Shown piece by piece: positions 41,721-53,657 of a stretch of DNA of 64,000 nt (position 1 is the first letter of the stretch; the number at the start of each line of letters is the position of its first letter). The notes below the pieces were generated by a model that was given only the letters and a program-made list of their open reading frames with translations, had not been told where the DNA came from and made no database searches. The stretch is from Cercopithifilaria johnstoni. Lineage: Eukaryota > Nematoda > Chromadorea > Rhabditida > Onchocercidae. A program made the translations under genes and the position numbers. The stretch spans positions 1 through 64,000 of the forward strand of contig CAKAEH010001292.1 of the NCBI GenBank assembly GCA_916381525.1, read 5' to 3'.

Positions 41721-41723
41721 CAG
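41721..41723 (+). other. Likely spliced-leader acceptor for tetraspanin
   Basis: TTATTTGCAG ends at 41723, three bases before the ATG of the tetraspanin, with no need for an upstream coding exon. In nematodes this arrangement is typical of SL trans-splicing. A cis-spliced 5' exon is the alternative. Confidence 0.45.
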
Positions 41724-41726
41724 TTG

Positions 41727-43645
41727 ATGCTTGTTCAGCATTATAACACCTCTGAAATCAGTTGTTGTGTCAAATACACAGTTTTTGGATTTAACGTTTT
41801 GTTCTGGATTATTGGTTTTGCGCTGCTCGCAGTCGGTGTTTGGGCTCATTTTGAGAAGAACAGTGCTTATTCGCATCTGAATAAAGCATCAAAATTTTAT
41901 CTTGATCCAGCAATATTTCTTATTTTTGCTGGTAAGAAATAACTTTTGAAATGCATTATGTTAGATTTTGTTTTACTGTTCTATAAACTCCGGTTTCAAA
42001 ACCGGAATCTTTCAGAGATGTAAGGTCCAGTCTTTTCTTTTTTTTTCCACAGGATGCTAAAACATGGCCCCCTTCCTTTAATTTCCGATGTACGAATTTA
42101 TACTGCACTAGAATTGATTAAACATGAAGGAAAATAAAAGCTGTAAAAACTCCAGGGGCATTATTCAGCAACGAATAAACTATAGTTTTCTGCTATTGAA
42201 GTCATTATTTCAATTATACGATTATTAAGTGGGTTATATAGAAGGTTTAAAATTTTTCAGGTGGTCTGATATTCTTAATCGGCTTCAGTGGTTGTGTTGG
42301 TGCCTTAAGAGAAAATACATGTTTCTTGGCTTTGTATTCAACAATTATCGGACTTCTTTTACTAGCTGAGATGGCTTTAGTTGTTTTGGTGTTTGCTTCC
42401 AAGGACTGGATCACTCAAGAATTTTTTACTAGATTGGATGACACGGTATATTTAATGTAGTTGTTTGTATTTACTTATTTTATTATTGTAATGTTAGATA
42501 GTGGGATTTACCATGTCAATATTTTAATACTTTGTAATCTGTTTGTTATGGAAGGCAGTCCTTTGAGCTCTCTATACATATCACACATCGCTAATCTTGT
42601 GATATGGTTTCAGTTCTTCTAACTCATTAGGAGTTATATCGAACTTCGTATTGCTTAGTAACATATTTCGTGCATGCTGTTTCATTCATTTTGTTCCACT
42701 GTGATCCGTTAGCCTTTTTACTGAAACAGAAACTAGCACTATTATGTGAACAGTACAAGGAATTTCGATAAAATGTAGTAGGGCATTTACATGAATTACA
42801 TGACATTACAATTCTAACTAGAGAATATTTTTAAGACATTCTTTTTAGATGACATAATATTACATTCGTCAAGCAATTTCCCCCAAATTTCAGGTGATAA
42901 TGTACAGGGATGATCCAGATCTGCAGGCGCTCATTGACTGGGTGCAAATCTATTTCAAATGTTGTGGTATGAGGTCACCAAACGACTGGGATATGAACAT
43001 ATATTTCAATAAATCATCACAGCAATTTTCGTCACCTGAAGCTGGTGGCGTACCGTATTCGTGTTGTAAAAAAATGCGTGGTGTGGATGGTGGTCCCATT
43101 AATTTCTTTTGCGGTCATGGCGCTAGACTTTTTAAAGAAGTAATTCCTTGACTCTTTTGAATTCTTAAATGTTCAAAATTAATTTGAATGAAGTAAAACT
43201 AGGAGCAACAACTGATTTTATATGCATCATCTGATTATATATATGCAGGGTTTAAGTGATACGATACACAGTGAGGGATGTACACCCAAAATTGAAAATT
43301 ACTTATCACAGAATATGACTTATGTCGCCGTTGCAGTGATTCTTGTTGCAGTTATTCAAGTAAGTTTTATGGTTTCTTTCTACCTTTGTCAAAGACGAGT
43401 GAAATAAAATAATTTGGTAGATGTCGTAATAAAATCTTTTCAGAGATTCATGTTCAGTTCTCTGCATATTACGAATTGCAGTGTTTGGTAAAATCTGAAG
43501 GCAGATTTTGACCTCTTTCTTTCCATATAATCGTTGTTTTAAAGACTCAATATGTTCATCTCTTTAGATTCTGGGTATACTGTTTGCTCAAAACCTTCGT
43601 AGCGATATCTTTGCACAGCGTGCAAAGTGGTATACTGGTAGATAA
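41727..43645 (+). CDS. Tetraspanin, TSPAN5/14/33-like
   Basis: Four-pass membrane scaffold protein of 274 residues. The exons are 41727-41931, 42261-42445, 42894-43139, 43249-43359 and 43568-43645, all GT-AG with matching phases. TM1 is in SCCVKYTVFGFNVLFWIIGF, TM2 and TM3 are in exon 2 (GGLIFLIGFSGCVGALREN, then TIIGLLLLAEMALVVLVFAS), and TM4 is VAVAVILVAVIQILGILFAQ. The large loop has the hallmark CCG, followed by NDWDMNIYFN, GVPYSCC and an EGC near TM4. The loop wording matches the group that escorts ADAM10, represented in C. elegans by TSP-12 and TSP-14. However, it shows six cysteines, without the extra pair between IYFN and GVPYSCC. Which C. elegans tsp gene is the ortholog is not decided. 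Confidence 0.93.
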
Positions 43646-45539
43646 AGCAAAAGCGGATAAAGCTGATAATATATTTTAAATCAAATGTCCAAAGTATTTT
43701 AGTGGTTGTGATTTGTCATAAGTTTCTGTCAAAGTGATGGTTGATTTTTTTATTAATTTTAGCTACCAACGCTGCCCTTAGCAATGAATCTGTTTTGTTT
43801 CTTCCTAGATCTGGTAGCTTTTTGTGTTTTGCATTCCTTACGACTCCACACTTGGTAAATCTATTCTATCTTTTAAAAAAAATCTGCTCGATACTGTACA
43901 TTTGCAGCTAGGTCATCGTTGATCTCAATTTTGTACAGAAAGACTTCATCGGATCTTGGTTTAACAAAATTTTTTCTGCATTGGAGTTCTTAGGTGCATC
44001 AAATTAGTTCAATGTTCCACGCTTATAAAAGTGCATATTTCAAATGATTTCTTCTGTGTTTTATGGATATTACTAGACAGCTTATCTGTGGAGGGCTGTA
44101 CAAACGGCTGTTAATGTCGGAACAGATAGGTACATTTAAACTGCGATCTTAGCTTCTAATCGAGATTCTGTTAGGTTTTGTGTGTATATTGTGATATTCA
44201 TTCTGCAATAAGCATTTTCTATATGGTCGTTCACATCTTCAACATTTGGAATTGATTTTTATTGGTAATTAAGGATAATTGCCGTGTTCTTCACCAAAGA
44301 TTCTTTCATGTATGCAGGCAGGACATCTTGTCAAATTACTACAGATTTTCTTGCATTTTGATAACACGTTCTGCCATTGTATGTTATTATGCTCTTTCAT
44401 ATGTATGTGTAATATTTTGTTTTGTTTTAACGCTGGCTTTCAATAAATCTGGCTGCATTTAATCTAAGCAGATCTCAGACGTCCATTAGTCAGATGAACC
44501 AGTACAACCAGTACTATATCTTTGGTGTGATTGGTATGTTTTTGAAAATTTCGTTATTCTCCATTGAAAAATGAGAAATCTTTGGAAGAATACTAACATT
44601 TAACTTTAAAGCTTCTAACTTTAAACTTTAAACTTTAAAGCTTTTGAGGATAACAATATTAATTATTGGTAAGCTAATATATCTTCATCACAGTGAGCTA
44701 TTGCTACTCTTCGCTAAGTCTGTTCTAATTCAAAGAATAACCTTTGTAAGAAAAGACCTGCTTTTGCATCTCGACGATGATTGGAACAAGAACAGTTAGT
44801 GGGTCGAAGCACCACAGTCTTATGTCTAGAAACTTCAGAAGATTTAGAAATATATTGCTGTTTTAGAAATATACTGCTTTAAAAATAAGTTGGTAAATAC
44901 CATGAATAAGTTAAGGCTTCCCGCGCCAGGTTTCACAGGTTCTACTTAAATAAGAGCTTCTTAAGTTATTTATGACCTTTATGAATCCCATCTTAAGGAG
45001 TAGAATATACATTTATGTCTGATATGTAATGCTTTGGAAGAATACTGCATCTATTTATTGTCGATTCTAATGAAGTCATTGCGTTATTATAAATAAATTA
45101 GAAATCGCAGTTCAGAGCAGTTAAGGGCGACTTTTTAATCACGATTTTAGGACGAACATCATTCAAGAAAAAAGGACCAGGGAAAATCAAGCAAAAAAAG
45201 GGCGTGTGGTTTCTCCCCATCTTCAAGAAATCTGATCTTTGGAATCCAGAATCTCCTTTATTAGAAGTAGTTGCAGGCATTTTCAAAGTGTGTCATTTCA
45301 CTCCAAGAATCCGTTTTTTGTAAGTTTCTGACCGTTATATTCAACTTATTCTCATTTTTTGGTATAAAATTATAATTAGTTGTATTCATGAACAGGTTTT
45401 TCCCTTTCTATTAAAATGATTGTTGTACGAATTCAGTACCTTAGTTTTGCACACTATAATTTCACTTTCAGAGTGTCGCTTTCAGGGTCGTAGTGCAATC
45501 ACGAGTTTGAGGGAGATTAACTGAGTTCCTCATTTACAA
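43646..45539. other. Intergenic between tetraspanin and PIG-S
   Basis: Mostly AT-rich. A repeated TTTAAA/AAGCTT motif cluster lies at about 44594-44643. A segment at about 45098-45305 is open in several frames on both strands and is less AT-rich (see findings). Likely spliced-leader acceptors for PIG-S (TTTCACTTTCAG and GCTTTCAG) lie just before 45490. Confidence 0.4.
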
Positions 45540-48482
45540 ATGGCACAAAACCTGATGAGCATTAGTGGCGCTGATGTTTATCCAGTACATAATTTTCGTC
45601 AAGAAAGAAAGGAAGAGCGTACTAGAAGGGTATGATCATTTTAGCACTTGCAAATTTCTAATTTTCAAATTGGCGATAAAATAATATAGTATTTAATCTA
45701 CAAAAAAAAGTCAAATACTGATTATTATAGAACACTTAGGTTCTGATGCTTACCGCGGAAGAACGCGCAGAATTACCTTTCCGAAGGATTTCTTCACTTG
45801 CATTCATCGTTATTATGCTCATATTTGGCTTACCATTATGGTGGCAGACAACTTCAACATACCGAGTACCATTTCGTATTTTTCCTTCTGACCAACAGAT
45901 CGCTTTGCCAGTATGTTTTCCGAAGCTTACACATTTTCCACCTTTTATAGGTTTACTGTATAACTCATTTTTCTCGAAAGTCTCCAGCAAAGTTGATATA
46001 AGTTAGATGAAAATTATTCTCAAAAACGTTAATTTATTGTAACACCAGGTGTATGTATCAATAGCTAGTTCGTATTCATCTATGAAATCCCATGTTGGTC
46101 ATGCAATTACTATACTTCTGAATGAACTTTCTGAGCTTCCAGAAATCGATCGACTGCACCTTGTATTTAAATTGAATCACGAAGATATGGTTTGTCTTGG
46201 TTCCTCATATTTTTGATTTTGCAGCTTTTACATGTATTCTTTGTGAACTTCGTGAGTCCTTTAGGCAGTTTGTTAGGTAGATTTATTCAGGATACTTTGG
46301 AATCCATTTCAAGAACTAATACGGAAAGGAATAATTTTTTTGGAGTACATATTGCAATAATTAATGAGACGGTATGGCCCTATTCTGGATATACAACCTA
46401 TTTTGACGACCAATGGGCGCTTATCTTGAACTGTGAGGACGAGTCAAAACTTGCGCAACGTATGTTTGCAGCCATAACAGACGTTCTTTTGGATACGGGT
46501 CACCTTTCAGCAATTGTAAGACGTGATCTGAGGCAGCGAATACAGTCGTCAGAAATTGTTGCTTTATCATCAAGTCAGCAGGTTGATTTTTGTGTTATAA
46601 TTTCTGCCCCATTCAAATTCAAATTGAATTCTACATTTCCACAGGAAGTAAATGCTGTTAAGGAAATATTAGACAAATTATTGGTATAGTCTCTGTTGTA
46701 AAGCTCTTTTTGATTGGAATTTTAATTATTTTTCATTTCTATAGAAACGTTTGATTTGGGATTCAGTCGCTTTAAGTGCTCGATATATTGTACAAGTAAT
46801 ATTTTTACACGCTGGTCATAATCAGAGCAGCGAACATTGTTTACCGGAGAATATTATTTTGCACACACGCCGATTCGCTACGAAATTGGCTGAAGTATCA
46901 GACTTGATTATCAGTTCAGAGCATCTCTGGGATTTTGACTTGACCGCATGGCTGAAAAAAGATGTGCAAGAAAGAATTACCATTCAGTTGGATGACATAT
47001 CACAAATAGTTACTGCCGTAAGGAAGAAATTTCTTTACCTCAACAAGTTTAAAAAATTATTTGCAAACCTAAAAAATCTTTTCAACTTTCATAATCACCA
47101 AAAATTTTTTTGGTTTCAAAAGTATTTTCCAGTATAATATTAGTGCTCCAATTTATAGATCGAACAGGAGACCAGTACTGTTGAGTCATCTGCTCCAGTT
47201 ATGAAATTAATAGTACTGGATGCACCTCAGCCAATTGCTCTTCTTGATTACTTGGTATAGATTTCTTATTTTATATTTTTTGGTCTTTTTTGCCGTGATT
47301 CGTCTTTAGACGTTTTGCCAACTGCAGCACACTTGATACAAGTTCTATGCTTTATTATAAAAGTGATTGTAGTATCCTTTATTAAAATCTTAACCGTGTG
47401 TGTTTTTCTGCGCTTTACTCCTAATAATGTACGAAGTTGGATTCTGTTAAACTACTGTTGAAATGAAGGCATTCCTTTAATATCTTTATAAAAAGCAGAA
47501 AATATTTGCTGTAGGAAATAATCACTGTGAGTAGCTCTAAAGCAAAATATTGCAGTCGGAAATATGTGTTACTTAAGGTAAGGTGATACCCACTGCTTTT
47601 GTTAGGGACAAAGGTTTGGAGGTTATTATAGAAATTGATCTATCAGTAGCTATTACAGTTTTCTAGCTAAATTTTTCAGGGCGATGAGAGCAATGGTGTG
47701 GTTGTAGCTTCTTGGGGCGCTTTACTTTCCTATGGTGGCAGGAAACACTTGGCTGTCAATCAGTCAATAATTGCTGCTATGCGTGTTCTTTTTGGGCTTG
47801 ATACGGACTTACCAGTATCATATGATAGGCTACCACTGCCAGTGGCGAAATGGGAAATTAAACGTATCAAATTACGTTCATTTATCGATTGTTCGATAAA
47901 TGGAATCTCATCGGTTGCCGCAATTCACAAATTAATTTCACAAATTGATAACATTGTTATAAACGAAGAGGTATGTTAGATATGATTTTTTTGAAATTAA
48001 ATGATTATATTCTCAAAATGTTAAATAGTATCGATTGAAAGGGTTTTTTAAATGATCTAGTTCTAAGGGAAATAGCCAAGCAATACAATACCTTTTAATT
48101 TAATAATATTCTACGCTTAGCCTGTTCACCTCTTCGCGCAGGAGCGAGTCGAAGATGTTGAGTCAGCTGGTCAATTTTATTATCAATTTTCGTGTAAGTA
48201 ATTACAATGAACTTTCAGGTAGCCAATAAAACTAATTTAGCGGTCAAACTTATATCTCAGGCCCTTTCAACAGTTGAGAAAACTGGCTATATTGATGTTG
48301 TATCGGTTGCTGAAGGTCGAGCATTGGCCGAAAGTGCTTTGAATGACAAAAGTTTGCTCTCGTTGTTGTATTTCCCGAATGATCAAAAGTTTGCAATCTA
48401 TCTACCATTATTTTTACCAACGCTCTTACCCTTATTTGGTTCGATTTTGGCTTTAAATAGATACTGGATGGGTAAGGAATAA
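45540..48482 (+). CDS. GPI transamidase subunit PIG-S
   Basis: Subunit of the ER-membrane GPI transamidase complex (with PIG-K, GPAA1, PIG-T and PIG-U) that attaches GPI anchors to proteins. The eight exons are 45540-45629, 45740-45910, 46049-46189, 46225-46683, 46745-47017, 47159-47254, 47680-47970 and 48219-48482, giving 594 residues; human PIG-S is 555. An N-terminal membrane anchor (FIVIMLIFGLPLWWQTTSTY, about residues 51-70) is followed by a large lumenal domain. The conserved C-terminus is LLYFPNDQKFAIYLPLFLPT, then a second membrane segment. The exon starting at 45740 is chosen over the nearer AG at 45730 because only it keeps the frame open. The end is not fully certain: WMG|GTAAGG could be a donor to a further short exon. 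An extra 52-nt exon candidate lies at 48142-48193. The C. elegans counterpart is, from memory, hpo-5. Confidence 0.93.
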
Positions 48483-51400
48483 GATTCTTAAAGCTTAGTC
48501 AACTGAATCTACTATTTACCATTAACTCAGTGCAAAATTTCCGTTTTTAATTTGCGCGTCTACATGCGCATTCCAGTTCTCATCCACTGTATTTTAAAAG
48601 TAATAGAATCGTACTGTAGTCCTAAGATATGGATTTGTAAATTGCTTGCCAAGTGAAAAATTCATTTGCTTTTTACTTGATATCATTCAATATGAATTAA
48701 TTTGGAAACCATAATAAGTGTGAAATAATGTTCATCAGCTTTTCTTCATCTGGTACTTGCTTCTTCAAGCGGTGAAGAATGTGAAAAAATACTTGGGTAC
48801 ATTGGGTGGTTGGCGTAAAATTTGGGATAATAAATTCAATTTGGAACTGTGTTCAAAATTCTCATGGTCAGACTGGTCGGTGGTTTTATAATGATTCCTT
48901 AATGACTTTTTCGCTTCCGGTAGGAAGAGTAGATAGTGATATATATATAGTGCTATTCTATAATAATTGCGATCAATGATCGCAAGTTCCTAATGTTGTT
49001 TAGGAGGCGATTTTTTATAAAGAGTGTTAGTCGGGATCAATTTGTACAGCCGTAACGGATTTCTGAGATCTATCTAGACGGCAAATATGGCTTTTCGACG
49101 CATATAAATGTGTGATTCATTAGATCAAACGGATAGATGCGAAATAATGAAAGGCTCGTAGTAATGGTTCTTCCAGCATCCAGCAACGCAGTTGATTGTA
49201 AGCAGGAAAGAGCATTGTATTGTTGATGTATGCTGTTAAGTCAACGATTCCGCTCTTTCGCGGGATCTGTTTATTTTTCAGTACCATACACTTTCTAGAT
49301 AACTGTTGTTGTACTGGAACTCGCGCCGTCAACTTTTGTCAGAATAAAATTTCCGAAACGAAATCTGGCACACATTTGAGAGAAGTTTAAGAAGGCACTC
49401 AGTAAATTTCGTAGATCTGCAACTTTTGTGGAAATTTTCTTAATATGTTAGGGTTTGTAATGGAAATGGTAACTCGTTGTTGGTAATTCCAGATTCCAGC
49501 TTTTAGCTGAGGTATTTTTTCACCCCTGACTTGAAAGTTGTATTCGTTCAAGTTTGACCAATATTTATAAGCATTAAAATTAGAATGTTCAAAACCCCAA
49601 ATCTTATTTCGTATGTTAGTACATTTATTCTGACATACATTCTGCAGCATTAGGATAATTTTTTGTTTTTTCACACAATGAATTAAACATTCAACACAAC
49701 AGTTAACACCACAAAAGTGATGTCGATAAAGATTGTTCCTTACGATCGCAATAACAGCAGCCGAATGTTTCTGCGGATAGTTAAAGTTGATTAGTTTTGT
49801 GCTTTAACTGGGAGGAAAATGATAACTCATTGCTGGTAATTATCACGATAGTTAATTGCGTTCGCTTTAGTATGCTACTTGATTCACAGATTTAATTTCC
49901 ATACTTTTTTGATCCGATCTAACATATGAACAGTGAACCATTCAAATGAATCGAGTTAAAAAGGCATTCTTCAACAGTTCATCAACAAGAAAGTGAATTA
50001 AATTGAATAAAAGAAGTTCTTGGAAACCGTTATTATATTCTGCACTTGGCAATTTCAGTTTTCAACAATTTCGACAGCTTTGAGGAATCAAAAACGAGTA
50101 GCTTGAAATGTGCGATATTTTCAATACCTTATTTTTTAATGGACAGGAAAAATCTCTCCACTCACTAACTTAGATTGCTTAATATATGCACTTCTTACAA
50201 TGTGGTCTGTGGAATATCCAATTAAATAAATGCTGTGCTGCGTTATATTGTAAAACAGTTGGGTTATGAAAGGTCTTCCAATAGTTTTTCTTGATGCTGT
50301 AATTGCTCTCTTCCGCTCCGTTGTCCAATATCGGTCTCTGAACGTTCTTTCTTTTATTTGTATAATGGATAATGACCAGTAAGTTTCTGGCGAGGCAAGT
50401 TTGCTTGGTCCAAACAAATATTTGAAATTAGAGCCGAGAAAGTCCATTCTCAAGATTTCTTTTGCCAGCTATTACAATGTGGAACATTTATGTTTGGCTG
50501 CTTTCAATTTTTAAATAAATTTGTTAAAATTCGTCCGAACAGTTAACAATAGTTGGATAAAGATGACTTTTCATTTACCGTTTTTCAAAACTGTATTTCG
50601 CGCAAAGCAGCCATTCCAGCCAGAATCTGTTTTAATCACTCTAATGATTTAGAGAGTAGGTTTAGCTCGCATTTCGGTTTTGCAAAACAAGTTCGAGCCA
50701 TACGGGAACTAGGATTTAACAGGAATATTTTTGGAGCCGCGTCAAATTTCAATTTTTTGGTTTAGAAGGTTTGCGGTTTGATTTGATGCAGCCTGGGTAA
50801 GTGGGTTAGATGGGTCTTTTGATTGTTTCTACGACAGTAGATGAAGGTGTCGAGACAGTAGGTTGCGTTCCTTTTTGGAATTGGTGCGTATTTTTAGTGC
50901 CCTAACAACTGATGTATACTTTGCAATCTTCTCGAAATTGAAGTGTGAAATAAAGTTTATGAGTTGGAATTATATCACTGTCATATGGCAGTCGACACCG
51001 CTGTTATCAATATAGCAACTGGTAATGTTCTCAACCTGTTAATTAGTGCGATTGCTCATTAGTGCGATAGCCTACCCAAGGAAGGGTAAGTGATCTCGAA
51101 TAGTTTGATAGTTCTGTCATGAGTTTCCAGGAGATCTTTGTTTGGTGTGGAGTTATATTCCAGCACGTCTTGTTTACTTTGATGATTTTTTTTAGTTTAT
51201 TTGTTATGGGAGAGGGAGCAGAAGGAGTATTCAAAAGGAAAGGAGAATGAGCCTGGCTTTTTTGTCCTTACATGGAATCATTGCTCATTTGTATTGATTA
51301 TTTTCATTTGCGCCTATTTCTTTATCATTTCTTCTTTTCTTCACGATACTCGAAAATTACAGGCCGTTTTAAAATTGGTCGAGTAGTCACAGGTCTAAAC

Positions 51401-51933
51401 GAGTTATTGCAGATCTCTTGAAAAATTCATATAAGGTGGAAAGACGAACTTCTCGTTGATTACATCTAGTTGATGACATGAGTGTCATCTATCCTGGGTC
51501 AAGGGCAACTCTATGGAATTAGATTTATGAGAAGGTGCAGGAAGATAGTTTGCTGAGTTTTTGTGTTAAGCTGTTCAACCAAGACTTCATTTTTTAACAA
51601 GTTCAAGAATCAGGACTCCAGTTTTCAACAATTTCGACAGCACGAGGAATTAGGAACGGGTAACTTGAAATACGCAATATTTTCAATATCTTATTTTTTC
51701 TAGTGGGCAGGAAAAATCTCTGCAATCACTAATTTGAGTTGTTTAACCTATGCACTTCTTATAATGTGGACTGTTACTCAGGGAATAGCTAATTGAATAA
51801 ATGCTGTATTGCTTTATGTTGTAAAACAGTTAGGTTGTAAAATCTTTGAAAAGTTTTTTTTCCTATTATAATTGCTGTCTTCCGCTTCATTGCCTAGTAT
51901 CTCTTTCTGAACATTTTTTCTTTTAGTTGTATA
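48483..51933. other. Spacer carrying a partial duplication of IPP-2
   Basis: Between the PIG-S stop and the IPP-2 start. It includes the decayed copy of the IPP-2 5' end at about 50053-50615, entered separately. The related pair ATGGTAACTCGTTGTTGG (about 49466) and ATGATAACTCATTGCTGG (about 49819) hints at further old duplication. No other gene was recognised. Confidence 0.5.
50053..50615 (+). pseudogene. Decayed tandem copy of IPP-2 5' region and exon 1
   Basis: This stretch aligns by eye with about 51619-52153: upstream sequence, exon 1, intron 1 and the first bases of exon 2. The exon-1 equivalent is 50365-50454, the same 90-nt length as the real exon. It carries three lesions. The acceptor before the ATG is AT instead of AG. 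Codon 6 is TAA instead of GAA. The donor after AAG reads ATTTCT instead of GTTTCT. Similarity ends at the CAGCCAT that starts exon 2, and an insertion separates the copies in intron 1. Spacing between copies is about 1.57 kb in direct orientation. It cannot encode a protein as it stands. I infer that it arose by local segmental duplication, because intron sequence is retained. Confidence 0.88.
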
Positions 51934-52153
51934 ATGGATAATGATCAGGAAGTTTCTGGCGAGGCAAGTTTGCTTGATCCAAGCAAATATTTGAAATTAA
52001 AGCCGAAAAAGTCCATTCTCAAGGTTTCTTTTTAAATGCCGGCTATTATAATGTGAAACATTAATATTTGGGACTCAAAAAATTCGTTTGGTCAGTTAAG
52101 AGGTGATTTTTTGTTTGTGGTTTTCCAAAATTATATTTCATGCAAAGCAGCCA
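51619..52153 (+). repeat. Parent copy of the duplicated IPP-2 segment
   Basis: Intact counterpart of 50053-50615, covering the IPP-2 promoter-proximal region, exon 1 and intron 1. Long identical blocks such as TTTCTGGCGAGGCAAGTTTG and AAGTCCATTCTCAAG are shared with the decayed copy. Confidence 0.85.
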
Positions 52154-53657
52154 TCTGCGGAAGAAAGCAAGCGTATTGCTGAAGATCGAGCCCATTTCGA
52201 TGAAATGAACATCATCGCAACACATCATCCGGCTGATAAAGATTATGGGTTTGTATTTTTCTATGTGTTGTCTGTATTGTATGTAAAACCTTGTGGATGG
52301 CATGTTTATGATTTTCAAGGAACATTTTATGCCTAAATATCCCGATAATACGTGGTCAATTCATTCGTTGAAAATACTTAAAAAATCGTACTTTGTTAAT
52401 TAAATATTGGTTTAATTCTTTGTCTTTGTCTTTACTTCTTGTCTTTGTATTTTTTTCTAGTTTTTTTATTTGTCTTTTACAAAATCATTCTCAGAATATC
52501 GCCAAGACGAATAGTGTAATGGCAGGCCATGTGTATTACCAAAGAAGAAGGGTGCGAAATCTGCTTACTATTCTAAGCAGTGCTCATGTTCTAATTTTGT
52601 TCGCAGGATTTAATGATTATCAATAAAAAGAAATAGGCTATGCTGAACTTTTCAATTACATCTAAAGATCACTGCGAACCGCACAGTACCATTTGCTAGA
52701 GATTGTTACTTGATTTTAATATCTCTAACTTTAAATTTACTAACTCTAGTTCTTACCATTTGTATTTGAGTATTGGAAAATGCGCTTCTTTACTAGTACA
52801 TTTTAAACGTTGTATCCCAAATTAAGGTTGCTTAGGGAGCTTTTGATTTATTCCGAGCATTTTTCGGTACATGTTTTAGGCATATGAAGATTCAAGAGCC
52901 GAAGACTCCATATCATGGATATAGCGATAGCGAAGACGATGGGGATAATCACGCTACAAGAGCACCACGCCGAGTTTCTTTAGTTGGGGCAGTTGATCCG
53001 GTAAAACTAACTAAGAGCATTGAAGCTGGCACATCAATTCCTCCAGCATACCTCGAAAAAAATATACCGGATGACGATAGCGAGATTGAGCTTACTCCTG
53101 AACAAATTGGTAAGTTATGTATTTTCCCATTCTTGGCAAAAATAAATGTATGCAAAAGTTACATTTTTGGTTAAATTCTTAGTCTTGCCCAATATCAGTT
53201 ATGAGTGGCATAAAATTTACGGTGTTTAGAGAATTGAATACTTCTTTTATATTTAAATAAGATATTTAGCATTAGTTAAACGACAAACATCGATTTCACA
53301 TCGCTAATTCAAGATTCCCGAATAATAGCATCTTTAAATTTTTGTCCAAGTTCTAGAAGTGTCAGCTAGAAATCGGTGTTCAAATTGTGTCATAGTTCTA
53401 TAACAAGTGGTTATTATAAGAGGAAGATCTAAACTTCAATCATTTCGTTTCAAAATATCCTTCAAATAGAACCTTTGTTTTATTCTATTTGAAGGATATT
53501 TTGAAAGGAAATGATTGAAGTTTCTGTTCATGACTTTGTTTCTCTTTCAGCCCATAAGTGTGAATTTGAAAAGAAGAGAAAGATGCATTACAATGAAGGT
53601 GCCGCATTGTTGCGGGCAAAAGAATTGTTGGCAAAAAATGAAGAAAACATGGAGTAG
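51934..53657 (+). CDS. Protein phosphatase inhibitor 2 (IPP-2)
   Basis: Heat-stable, intrinsically disordered regulator of protein phosphatase 1; the C. elegans counterpart is, from memory, szy-2. The exons are 51934-52023, 52148-52248, 52880-53109 and 53551-53657, giving 175 residues; the human protein is 205. The PP1-docking motif KPKKSILK closes exon 1. WDEMNILATYHPADKDYG of the family is matched here by FDEMNIIATHHPADKDYG. The regulatory threonine lies in EPKTPYHGY, the PxTP site phosphorylated by GSK3 in mammals. The third PP1-contact motif, KMHYNEG, is in the last exon. Exon 2 could alternatively start three bases later. A spliced-leader-type acceptor (TTCTTTTAG) sits seven bases before the ATG. 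A degenerate copy of the 5' part lies 1.57 kb upstream, and a long perfect hairpin lies in intron 3. Confidence 0.96.
53431..53523. repeat. 41-bp near-perfect inverted repeat in IPP-2 intron 3
   Basis: The left arm 53431-53471 and right arm 53483-53523 are reverse complements at 40 of 41 positions, around an 11-nt loop. The single mismatch is the G of CATTTCGTTTC. The structure ends 27 bases before exon 4, just ahead of its acceptor. Such pairing is far beyond chance. It could be a recent inverted duplication, a tiny MITE-like element, or a small-RNA precursor. Confidence 0.95.

Noticed and set aside
46192..46224. Upstream extension of PIG-S exon 4 starting MSWFLIFLILQ
   Set aside because: It is the intron between 46189 and 46225 read as protein; exon 4 begins after the TTTTGCAG acceptor.
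50136..50453. 105-codon minus-strand frame over the IPP-2 copy
   Set aside because: It is antisense to the decayed exon and includes duplicated non-coding flank; no family resemblance.
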